A DNA stretch of 39,720 nucleotides from Candidatus Faecousia faecigallinarum (GTDB lineage: Bacteria; Bacillota; Clostridia; Oscillospirales; Oscillospiraceae), in NCBI GenBank assembly GCA_018712145.1, contig DVHJ01000045.1, forward strand, positions 1 to 39,720, in the 5' to 3' direction. This document shows, piece by piece, positions 33,198 to 39,720 of the stretch. Below the pieces are notes generated by a model that worked only from the letters and a program-made list of their open reading frames with translations, made no database searches and was not told the DNA's origin. Position 1 is the first letter of the stretch, and each line of letters begins with the position of its first letter. The translations under genes and the position numbers were made by a program.

Positions 33198-34256
33198 ATG
33201 AAGGTTTTGGTGATCAACCCAGGGGCAACTTCCACGAAGGTCTCCGTCTTTGACGAGGAAAACGAAGTCTTTAAAACCAACCTGGTCCACAGCGCCCAGG
33301 ACCTGGCCCCCTTTGCCCACGTGGTGGAGCAGGGGGACTTCCGCAAAGCCCTGATTTTACAGACCCTGGAGCAGGCGGGGTACCAGCTGTCGGATTTTGC
33401 CGCCGTGTGCGGCCGGGGCGGCCTGCTGCGGCACATCCCTTCCGGCACCTACGCCATCAACGACGCGGCCATTGCCGACGTGATGGATCCCCCCTATGGA
33501 GAGCACGCTTCCAATCTGGGGGTGCTCTTGGCTCGTGAGCTGGGGGACATGGCAGGCATTCCTGCCTATTTTGTGGATCCGGTGTGCGTGGATGAGATGA
33601 CCCCGGTGGCCCATGTCTCCGGATTTAAGGGCATGCAGCGGGAGAGCTTCTTCCATGCCCTGAACCAGAAATCCATCGCCCGGAAGGCGGCCCGTATGCT
33701 GAACAAATCCTACCAGGAGGCCCGGCTGATTGTGGTGCACATGGGCGGCGGGGTATCCGTGGCCGCCCACGAAAACGGCCTGGTGGTGGATGACTATAAT
33801 GTGAAGGATGAGGGCGCCTTCGGCATGGACCGGGGCGGCAGTTTGCCGGTCAATGCGGTGATCAACCTGTGCTTCTCCGGCATCACCAAGCAGGACGCCA
33901 AGCGTATGCTGGGGGTGGAGGCCGGGGCCTACTCCTACGTGGGGACGAAGGATTTCCGGGAGGTGGAGCGCCGGGCTTTTCAGGAGAATGATCCGGACTG
34001 CCGCCTGGTCTTTGACGCCATGGCCTATCAGCTGGCCAAAGACATCGGCGCCATGGCTGCGGTGCTGAAATTCCAGGTGGATGCGGTGGTGTATACCGGC
34101 GGCATGGCCTATTCCGACCGGTTTACCCAGGCCATTACGGATTATGTGGGCAAACTTGCCCCAATTCTCCGCCTGCCTGGGGAGGAAGAGATGCGGGCCC
34201 TGGCGGAGGGCGCCCTGCGGGTGCTCCACGGGGAACCGGCAAAAGTGTACGGATAA
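33198..34256 (+). CDS. buk: Butyrate kinase-like acyl kinase
   Basis: 352 residues from ATG 33198 (GGGAGG upstream; the frame is open further upstream, in the leader). ASKHA-fold acetate/butyrate kinase family: NPGATSTKVSVFDEE at the N-terminus, CGRGGLLRHIPSGTY, VHMGGGVSVAAHENG, DEGAFGMDRGGSLP and VVYTGGMAYS near the end. It converts acyl phosphate plus ADP to acid plus ATP in the cytosol. In this operon the likely substrates are acyl phosphates made from amino acids (phenylacetyl, indoleacetyl or branched-chain) rather than, or as well as, butyryl phosphate. Confidence 0.9.
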   Translation: MKVLVINPGATSTKVSVFDEENEVFKTNLVHSAQDLAPFAHVVEQGDFRKALILQTLEQAGYQLSDFAAVCGRGGLLRHIPSGTYAINDAAIADVMDPPYGEHASNLGVLLARELGDMAGIPAYFVDPVCVDEMTPVAHVSGFKGMQRESFFHALNQKSIARKAARMLNKSYQEARLIVVHMGGGVSVAAHENGLVVDDYNVKDEGAFGMDRGGSLPVNAVINLCFSGITKQDAKRMLGVEAGAYSYVGTKDFREVERRAFQENDPDCRLVFDAMAYQLAKDIGAMAAVLKFQVDAVVYTGGMAYSDRFTQAITDYVGKLAPILRLPGEEEMRALAEGALRVLHGEPAKVYG

Positions 34257-34268
34257 GGAGAGATACAT

Positions 34269-35174
34269 ATGCTAGATTCCATTCCTGCCATTTTGCAGGC
34301 TGCCGCCGCCAGCCCGGAAAAGCGCACCATCGCCGTGGCAGCGGCCCAGGATGGGGACGTGCTCCAGGCGGTGGCGGAAGCCCGCCGCCAAGGCATTGCC
34401 CAAGCCGTGCTCACCGGCAATCCTGAGGGCATCCGTGAGATGCTGACCCGGCTGGGGGAAAATCCGGCAGACTACGCCATTCTGGCGGCGGATACCCCGG
34501 AGCAGTGCGCCGCCCTGGCGGTGGCCCAGGTGCGGGCAGGCCAGGCTAACTTTTTGATGAAGGGCTTGCTGGGCACCGGGGATCTGATGCGGGCTGTGCT
34601 CCACCGGGAGACGGGATTGCGCACCGGCCGCCTCATCAGCCATGTGATGCTGTATGAAGTGCCGGGCCACCGTATGCTGGCCCTCACCGACGGGGGGATG
34701 AATACCTTCCCGGATCTGGAGAAAAAGGGGGAAATTCTGGAGAATGCCGCCCGGGTGCTTTGCGCCCTGGGCTATGACCGGATCAGCGCCGCCTGTGTTT
34801 GCGGGGCGGAGACGGTGAATCCCAAAATTCAATCCACCCTGGATGCCCAGGCTCTGGCCAACATGCCGGAACGCTGGGCCCCGTACCACATGACCGTGTT
34901 CGGCCCGGTGGGCCTGGACTTGGCGGTGAGCGAAGGGGCTTGCCGGCACAAGGGCTACGCCGCCCCCGGCGCCGGCCAGGCGGATATCCTCTTGGTGCCT
35001 ACCTACGAAGTGGGAAACGGCATCGGCAAAGCCATGAGCCTGTTTGCCGGGGCCAAAAATGCCGGGATTATCCTGGGGGCCAAGGTTCCCATTGTCTTGG
35101 TTTCCCGGTCGGACAGCGCCGAAAGCAAACTGGCCTCCATTGCCTTGGGGGCGGTTACCGCAGGGAAGGTGTGA
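34269..35174 (+). CDS. ptb: Phosphate butyryltransferase-like phosphotransacylase
   Basis: 301 residues, the phosphate acetyl/butyryl transferase family. Visible: IAVAAAQDGDVLQAVAEA, the FLMKGLLGTGDLMRAVL region, LALTDGGMNTFPDLEKKG and LLVPTYEVGNGIGKAM near the end. It exchanges CoA of an acyl-CoA for phosphate, giving the substrate of the kinase encoded 12 bases upstream. The order kinase-then-transferase is the reverse of the ptb-buk order in classical solventogenic clostridia. RBS AAGGAGAG 8 bases upstream. Confidence 0.9.
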   Translation: MLDSIPAILQAAAASPEKRTIAVAAAQDGDVLQAVAEARRQGIAQAVLTGNPEGIREMLTRLGENPADYAILAADTPEQCAALAVAQVRAGQANFLMKGLLGTGDLMRAVLHRETGLRTGRLISHVMLYEVPGHRMLALTDGGMNTFPDLEKKGEILENAARVLCALGYDRISAACVCGAETVNPKIQSTLDAQALANMPERWAPYHMTVFGPVGLDLAVSEGACRHKGYAAPGAGQADILLVPTYEVGNGIGKAMSLFAGAKNAGIILGAKVPIVLVSRSDSAESKLASIALGAVTAGKV

Positions 35175-35178
35175 TCGG

Positions 35179-35736
35179 GTGGAACAATCCCAGGAAATTC
35201 GCCGGCTGCTGCAGCCCGGGGAGGCGCTCCTCTGGTCCGGCGCACCGGCGCCGGGAATCCATCTGCAAAGCGCAGATTGGGGGCTGATTGTGTTCAGCCT
35301 GGTGTGGTGCGGTTTCGCCGGGTTCTGGGTATACACCGCACTGACCATGGGCGCGCCGGGATTTATGGCCGTTTTTGGCTTGCTGTTCCTTTTGCTGGGG
35401 CTGTACGCCAGCTTCGGCCGGATATTCCGCCGGGCTGGGCAGTTGAAGCGGACGCATTACGGGGTAACCGACCGGCGGGTGATCCTGCTGGAGGACCGGC
35501 GGACCACCGTCCTGCCTTATGACCAGATTCCGGTGCTGGAAAAGCAGGTAAAGCCCGGCGGAATTGGAACAATTTACCTCTCCCAAACCCCGGTTTACTA
35601 CACCCGCCACGGCTACCGGCAGGACCTCCTAAGCCGTACGGCGCTGATGAATATCCCGGACGTAGAGCGGGTTTTTCGATTGATTGAGACAAATATGCTG
35701 CAAAATGGCAACAGCCGTAATGATGATCAGAATTAG
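35179..35736 (+). CDS. Small membrane protein with bacterial PH domain
   Basis: 185 residues from GTG 35179, 4 bases after the ptb stop, preceded by GGAAGG. Two hydrophobic segments (about 34-51 and 57-77) lie near the N-terminus, followed by the PH-like stretch HYGVTDRRVILLEDRRT, then VLPYDQIPVLEKQVKPGG and IGTIYLSQTP. This fits the bacterial PH (bPH/YdbT-type) membrane proteins. No catalytic motif is visible. It sits between ptb and iorA within a metabolic operon, where its role is unexplained. Confidence 0.7.
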   Translation: MEQSQEIRRLLQPGEALLWSGAPAPGIHLQSADWGLIVFSLVWCGFAGFWVYTALTMGAPGFMAVFGLLFLLLGLYASFGRIFRRAGQLKRTHYGVTDRRVILLEDRRTTVLPYDQIPVLEKQVKPGGIGTIYLSQTPVYYTRHGYRQDLLSRTALMNIPDVERVFRLIETNMLQNGNSRNDDQN

Positions 35737-35752
35737 AAAGGTGGGACTCTCC

Positions 35753-37501
35753 ATGAAACACTTGCTCTCCGGCAACGAGGCCGCAGCAAGAGGCGCTTAT
35801 GAAGCAGGCGTCAAGGTTTGCTCGGCCTATCCCGGCACCCCAAGCACAGAGATTTTTGAAAACCTGCCCCAGTACAAAGACAGTTTGTACTGCGAATGGG
35901 CCCCCAATGAAAAGGTGGCCACCGAGGTGGCCATCGGCGCGGCCTTGGGCGGAGTGCGGAGCCTGACGGCCATGAAGCACGTGGGCGTCAACGTGGCGGC
36001 AGACCCCATTTTCACCGCCGCATACAACGGGGTGGATGAGGGTTTTGTCATCGTCTCCGCTGACGATCCATCCATGCACTCCTCCCAAAACGAGCAGGAT
36101 AACCGCCACTATGCCCGGGCTGCCCGGCTGCCCATGGTGGAGCCGTCGGATTCCCAGGAGTGCCTGGATTACATGAAGGCCGCCTTTGACCTGTCCGCCC
36201 GGTGGCATATTCCCGTGCTGTACCGGGTAACCACCCGGGTTTGCCACTCCAAGAGCCTGGTGGAATTTTCCCAGCGGCAGGAGATCCCCTGCCAGCCCTT
36301 TGTCCGGAACATTGCCACCCGGGTAAGCACCCCGGCCAACGCCTACCGGAACCATGCCACTGTGGAAAAGAAAATGGCGGAGCTGGCGGAGTACGGTAAT
36401 ACCTGTCCCTTAAACCGGGTGGAGATGAATGGCTGTAAAACCGGCGTGGTGACGGCAGGCATCGCCTACCAGTATGCAAAAGAAGCATTCCCCCAGGATA
36501 CCTCCTTCCTGAAGCTGGGCCTCACCAACCCCCTGCCCATGGACCTGATCCGGGACTTTGCCGCCAAGGTGGAGACCCTTTACGTCATCGAAGAACTGGA
36601 CCCCTTTATGGAGGAGCAGATTAAGGCCGCCGGCATCCCCTGCGTGGGCAAGGATCTTACCGGCGTGCTGTATGAGCTGAATCCCCAGCTGCTGGCGGAG
36701 CGGATCTTCGGCCAGACGCCCCAGACTAAGGCAGTGCGGGTGGAAGCCGTGCCTCGGCCGCCGGTACTGTGTCCCGGTTGCCCGCACCGCGGCTTCTTCT
36801 ACACCATGTCCAAAAACAAGAATTTTGTGGTGGGCGGCGACATTGGCTGCTACACCCTGGGCTGCGCCGCGCCCCTGAACGCCCTGGATTCGGTGGTGTG
36901 CATGGGCGGCGGGTTTACCGTGGCCATGGGTATGAGTAAGGCCTTCGAACTCACCGGCCAGACCCAGAAGAAGGTGTTTGGCGTGGTGGGCGACTCCACC
37001 TTCTTCCACTCGGGCATGACGGGAGCGGCGGAGATCATTTACAACAAGGGGAACATGATCCCCGTGGTGCTGGATAATTCCATCACCGGCATGACCGGCC
37101 ACCAGGATAACCCCGGCTCCGGCTACACCCTCCAGGGGGACATGGCGGAGATCATCCGCATCGAGGATGTGCTCCGCTCCATGGGCTTCCAGAACGTCAT
37201 TATTGTGGATCCCCAGGACTTAACCGCCATGCAAAAAGCGGTGGACGACGCCTTGGCTTCCACCGTTCCCGCTGCCATCATCACCCGCCGGCCCTGCCTG
37301 CTGATCAAGCGGATCAAGCACGACATCGGCCTGTGCACCGTGGATACGGACAAGTGCATCGGCTGTAAAAAGTGCCTGAAGGTGGGCTGCCCTGCGGTGT
37401 GTATGTCCGGCGGAAAGAGCACCATTGATCCCACGCTGTGCGTGGGCTGTACCGTCTGCGCCCAGGTTTGCCCGGTGGGCGCCATTACGAGAAAGGAGTG
37501 A
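35753..37501 (+). CDS. iorA: Indolepyruvate:ferredoxin oxidoreductase, alpha subunit
   Basis: 582 residues from ATG 35753. N-terminal pyrimidine-binding half (LLSGNEAAARGAYEAGV, SAYPGTPSTEI), C-terminal thiamine-diphosphate half (GGDIGCYTLGCAAP, VGDSTFFHSGMTG, LDNSITGMTGHQDNPG) and, from about residue 530, two [4Fe-4S] ferredoxin-type motifs, CIGCKKCLKVGCP and CVGCTVCAQVCP. With IorB it oxidatively decarboxylates aryl (and some branched) 2-oxoacids to acyl-CoA, passing electrons to ferredoxin. It is oxygen-sensitive, which fits a strict anaerobe. Neighbours supply its substrate (aminotransferase) and use its product (ptb, buk). Confidence 0.95.
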   Translation: MKHLLSGNEAAARGAYEAGVKVCSAYPGTPSTEIFENLPQYKDSLYCEWAPNEKVATEVAIGAALGGVRSLTAMKHVGVNVAADPIFTAAYNGVDEGFVIVSADDPSMHSSQNEQDNRHYARAARLPMVEPSDSQECLDYMKAAFDLSARWHIPVLYRVTTRVCHSKSLVEFSQRQEIPCQPFVRNIATRVSTPANAYRNHATVEKKMAELAEYGNTCPLNRVEMNGCKTGVVTAGIAYQYAKEAFPQDTSFLKLGLTNPLPMDLIRDFAAKVETLYVIEELDPFMEEQIKAAGIPCVGKDLTGVLYELNPQLLAERIFGQTPQTKAVRVEAVPRPPVLCPGCPHRGFFYTMSKNKNFVVGGDIGCYTLGCAAPLNALDSVVCMGGGFTVAMGMSKAFELTGQTQKKVFGVVGDSTFFHSGMTGAAEIIYNKGNMIPVVLDNSITGMTGHQDNPGSGYTLQGDMAEIIRIEDVLRSMGFQNVIIVDPQDLTAMQKAVDDALASTVPAAIITRRPCLLIKRIKHDIGLCTVDTDKCIGCKKCLKVGCPAVCMSGGKSTIDPTLCVGCTVCAQVCPVGAITRKE

Positions 37502-37507
37502 GCCGGT

Positions 37508-38086
37508 ATGGTGAAGAGCATTCTCCTGGTGGGCGTGGGTGGCCAGGGCGCCATCCTCACGGCTAAGGTTCTGGTCAACGGTCTGATGAAGGCCGGATAC
37601 GATGTAAAAATGTCCGAGGTTCACGGCATGAGCCAGCGGGGCGGTTCCGTCTCCACTCAGGTGCGCTGGGGAGAAAAGGTGTACTCCCCTCTCATCGGCC
37701 AGGGTGCAGCGGACTACATGGTGGCCTTTGAGAAAATGGAGGCGGTGCGCTATGCCAGCTTCCTGAAGCCGGATGGCGTGGCGGTGATCAACGACTATGC
37801 CATTGCCTCGGCAACCATTGCCGCCGGGCAGTTCCAGTACCCGGAGGGCTGCCTGGAAGCCATGCAGGACGCTTTCCAGGTCTTCCCTCTGAAGGCGGCG
37901 GACATTGCCATGTCCCTGGGCAATCCCAAGTGCATGAATATCGTGCTGTTTGGCGCCCTGACCCATGTGCTGGGCCTGGAGGAGATTGACTGGCCCCAGG
38001 TCATCCGGGAAACGGTGCCGCCGAAATTCCTGGAGCTGAACCTGAAGGCCTATCAAGCCGGACTGGCTGCCGCCCAGGCAGTGTAA
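37508..38086 (+). CDS. iorB: Indolepyruvate:ferredoxin oxidoreductase, beta subunit
   Basis: 192 residues, the gamma-type POR domain: LLVGVGGQGAILTAKVL, then VKMSEVHGMSQRGGSVSTQVRWG, the strongly conserved signature, and VPPKFLELNLKAYQAG. It forms the heterotetramer with IorA and helps bind CoA. It starts 6 bases after the iorA stop, preceded by AAAGGAG that overlaps the iorA end. Confidence 0.94.
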   Translation: MVKSILLVGVGGQGAILTAKVLVNGLMKAGYDVKMSEVHGMSQRGGSVSTQVRWGEKVYSPLIGQGAADYMVAFEKMEAVRYASFLKPDGVAVINDYAIASATIAAGQFQYPEGCLEAMQDAFQVFPLKAADIAMSLGNPKCMNIVLFGALTHVLGLEEIDWPQVIRETVPPKFLELNLKAYQAGLAAAQAV

Positions 38087-38098
38087 AGGAGCGGCAGT

Positions 38099-39280
38099 AT
38101 GGTATCCAAAGAAATGTGGGCCCTGGGGGCCAACCGGTCGGTGATCCGGGATTTGTTTGAATACGGCCTGCGGCAGGCTGCCGTGGTGGGGCCGGAAAAT
38201 GTGTTTGACTACAGCTTGGGCAACCCTTCCATTCCCTCACCGCCCCAGGTGAACGATGCGGTGCGGGCCATTTTGGCGGACACGGACAGCGTGACGGTCC
38301 ACGGCTATACCCCCGCCATCGGCGACTTTGCCACCCGGAAGGCCATTGCCGATGACCTGAACCAGCGCTATGCCGCTGGGGTCCGGCCGGAAAATCTGTT
38401 TATTTGTTGCGGCGCGGCTCCGGGCCTCATTGCGGTGTTCCGGGCGCTGGCTGCCACGCCCCAGGCGGAATTTATTGCCATTGCCCCGTATTTTCCGGAA
38501 TATAAGCCCTTTGTGGACTGCGCCGGGGGAAAGCTCACGGTGGTGCCGGCGGATACGGAACATTTCCAGATCAACCTGGACGCGCTGGCGGAGCGGATTA
38601 CCCCCAACACCCAGGCAGTGATTGTCAACTCCCCCAATAATCCCGCCGGTACGGTGTATACTGCCGAAACCCTCACCGCTTTGGGTAAGCTCTTGGACAG
38701 CCGGGCTGCCCAGTACGGCCATCCCATTTACATTTTGGCAGACGAACCCTACCGGGAGCTGGTTTACGGCGGGGTAGAGGTGCCCTTTATCCCCAACCTG
38801 TACCGGAATACCATTGTCTGCTATTCCTATTCCAAGTCTCTGTCTCTGCCCGGCGAGCGGATCGGCTATCTATACGTGCCGGACGGCGCCCAGGATTCGG
38901 CGGAGCTGTACGCCGCCATTGCTGGGGCGGCCCGGGCAGGGGGCCATGTGTGCGCCCCGTCCCTGTGGCAGAAGGTGATTGCCCGCTGCGCCGGCCTGCG
39001 TCCGGATTTGGCGGCCTATGACCGGAACCGCCGGACCCTGCAATCCGCCCTCACCGCCATGGGTTACCGGATGGCCAGCCCCGACGGCGCGTTTTACCTG
39101 TTTATCCAAGCCCCCGGCGGGGATGATGTGGCGTTTTCGGAAAAGGCCAAGGCCAAGAATCTATTGGTGGTGCCGGGCACCGGCTTCGGCTGCCCGGGTT
39201 GGTTCCGGATTTGCTACTGCGTCTCTCCGGAGATGATCCAGCGGAGCCTGCCGGCATTCCAGGCGCTGATTGGGAAATAA
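38099..39280 (+). CDS. PLP-dependent aminotransferase, class I/II (aromatic/branched-chain candidate)
   Basis: 393 residues of fold-type I. YSLGNPSIPSPP at the N-terminus, NSPNNPAGTVY (cofactor Asn), ADEPYRELVY (Asp for the pyridine nitrogen), YSYSKSLSLPGERIGY with the PLP Lys, and a C-terminal WFRICYCVS with the substrate carboxylate Arg. It transfers the amino group from an amino acid to 2-oxoglutarate, giving the 2-oxoacid for IorAB. The product specificity (aromatic) is inferred from the operon. The gene begins 12 bases after iorB with AAAGGAG upstream and ends the operon. Confidence 0.9.
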   Translation: MVSKEMWALGANRSVIRDLFEYGLRQAAVVGPENVFDYSLGNPSIPSPPQVNDAVRAILADTDSVTVHGYTPAIGDFATRKAIADDLNQRYAAGVRPENLFICCGAAPGLIAVFRALAATPQAEFIAIAPYFPEYKPFVDCAGGKLTVVPADTEHFQINLDALAERITPNTQAVIVNSPNNPAGTVYTAETLTALGKLLDSRAAQYGHPIYILADEPYRELVYGGVEVPFIPNLYRNTIVCYSYSKSLSLPGERIGYLYVPDGAQDSAELYAAIAGAARAGGHVCAPSLWQKVIARCAGLRPDLAAYDRNRRTLQSALTAMGYRMASPDGAFYLFIQAPGGDDVAFSEKAKAKNLLVVPGTGFGCPGWFRICYCVSPEMIQRSLPAFQALIGK

Positions 39281-39290
39281 GATTACAAAT

Positions 39291-39325
39291 GCATTACGGG
39301 GCCCCGTTTCGGGGTCCCGTAATGC
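39291..39325 (+). terminator. Long hairpin terminator of the buk-ior operon
   Basis: GCATTACGGGGCCCCG and CGGGGTCCCGTAATGC pair over 16 positions with one G-U, around a TTT loop. It is followed by TGTAAAAATAAATTT, a poor U tract, but the stem is very stable and sits 11 bases after the last stop codon. Confidence 0.82.
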
Positions 39326-39350
39326 TGTAAAAATAAATTTGACCTAATTC

Positions 39351-39379
39351 TTGACACTGCGCATAATTATTGCTACAAT
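39351..39379 (+). promoter_or_regulatory. Consensus promoter at the right edge
   Basis: A full TTGACA (39351-39356) and TACAAT (39374-39379) with 17-base spacing in an AT-rich region. It is probably a strong promoter and is about 290 bases ahead of the start codon at 39668, so the mRNA has a long leader. Confidence 0.85.
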
Positions 39380-39385
39380 AACAGT

Positions 39386-39667
39386 GCTACATGTTAAGAC
39401 TGGTGCGTTGATACTTGGCAAAGCGCATTGGCGAACAGGGCTAACCTTATGGGCTTTTAAATGCATATTTATGTAATTAAATTTACAACTTCAAGAAACG
39501 GATGCATGGCCAGCATTTGTTATAAATAAATGTCCGGTGATTATATTGTGGTACCGATAGATATCATTCTGTGGAATTTCAACCACGATGGCTATATACC
39601 AATTATAGCCAGGACAGGAAGCAATTGGTGAATTTCGTTAATATTACACAAAAAAGGAGAAGAATTT
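39386..39667 (+). other. Long AT-rich 5' leader with potential H-type pseudoknot
   Basis: About 280 bases of untranslated leader, clearly AT-richer than everything to its left. Near its end GGCTATA (39590-39596) pairs with TATAGCC (39604-39610), and the loop bases ACCAAT (39598-39603) are complementary to ATTGGT (39624-39629), which makes a pseudoknot about 25 bases before the ribosome site AAGGAGA. GTGG (39548 and 39571) can each pair with CCAC (39583-39586). I could not match it to a known riboswitch class. Confidence 0.5.
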
Positions 39668-39720
39668 ATGGAAATTATTGCTGAAAAGATTGAACTGGAC
39701 GTGGTTGAGACACTTCTTCA
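39668..39720 (+). CDS. Unidentified gene, first 17 codons (cut by window edge)
   Basis: ATG 39668 follows AAGGAGA at good spacing and reads MEIIAEKIELDVVETLL, an acidic amphipathic start, then leaves the window. The product cannot be named. A strong promoter and long structured leader indicate a regulated, possibly highly expressed gene; a small peptide gene is one possibility. Confidence 0.6.
   Translation, partial: MEIIAEKIELDVVETLL

Noticed and set aside
33198-35174. Buk and Ptb considered as the terminal steps of butyrate formation
   Set aside because: Their co-transcription with iorAB and an aminotransferase, and the lack of thl/hbd/crt/bcd genes, favours amino-acid-derived acyl substrates, though butyryl activity cannot be excluded.
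39386-39667. Leader compared by eye with c-di-GMP, preQ1, SAM, T-box and other riboswitch cores
   Set aside because: No core motif could be matched with confidence, so it is reported only as a structured leader.

Overview
This is a visibly GC-rich, gene-dense stretch of chromosome from an anaerobic low-oxygen Firmicute, most likely an Oscillospirales/Ruminococcaceae-type gut Clostridia. The reasons are a two-subunit Fe-S fumarase, the Asp23-nusB-xseA-xseB-ispA block, phosphate butyryltransferase and butyrate kinase, an indolepyruvate:ferredoxin oxidoreductase, an S-layer-homology surface protein and MATE and FtsX-type exporters. Ribosome binding sites are strong and purine-rich and no tRNA or rRNA gene was seen. 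The assignment is an inference from gene content; no marker gene settles the genus.

Layout. The left edge (1-86, minus) is the first 28 codons of an IS256-family transposase. Then come a minus-strand fumarase operon (fumA-type alpha and beta subunits, 349-1759) with its own promoter, palindrome and terminator, and a second minus-strand operon (1865-4621) of an ATP-grasp ligase and two alpha/beta-hydrolase esterases, also with a near-consensus promoter overlapped by a palindrome. From 4857 all genes are on the plus strand. 4857-9023 is a housekeeping operon (Asp23/Gls24 protein, NusB, a TsaD paralogue, exonuclease VII large and small subunits, polyprenyl diphosphate synthase) closed by a strong terminator.

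9411-17095 is a nine-gene operon and the most unusual part of the window: a von Willebrand A (TerY-like) protein, a PP2C phosphatase and a Ser/Thr-type kinase sit side by side, flanked by five membrane proteins carrying cytoplasmic zinc ribbons (two of them with large extracytoplasmic domains) and by a lipoprotein. This looks like a membrane-tethered protein-phosphorylation system related to the TerY-P triads. It is followed by a 1573-residue surface protein with two lamin-tail-like repeats, a complete calcineurin-type metallophosphoesterase domain and three SLH domains, then glycerol kinase and a GNAT acetyltransferase.

24313-30632 holds a response regulator/histidine kinase pair and, after a terminator, a MacB-type ATPase with an FtsX-type permease that contains a very long coiled coil. 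A TetR repressor and a MATE exporter (30931-32860) share an autoregulated-looking promoter. 33198-39280 is a six-gene catabolic operon (butyrate kinase-like, phosphate butyryltransferase-like, a small PH-domain membrane protein, iorA, iorB, aminotransferase). Together these enzymes can take an aromatic or branched amino acid through its 2-oxoacid and acyl-CoA to an acyl phosphate and ATP. The last 390 bases are clearly AT-richer: a consensus promoter, a leader of about 280 nt that can fold an H-type pseudoknot, and the first 17 codons of an unidentified gene that runs off the edge.
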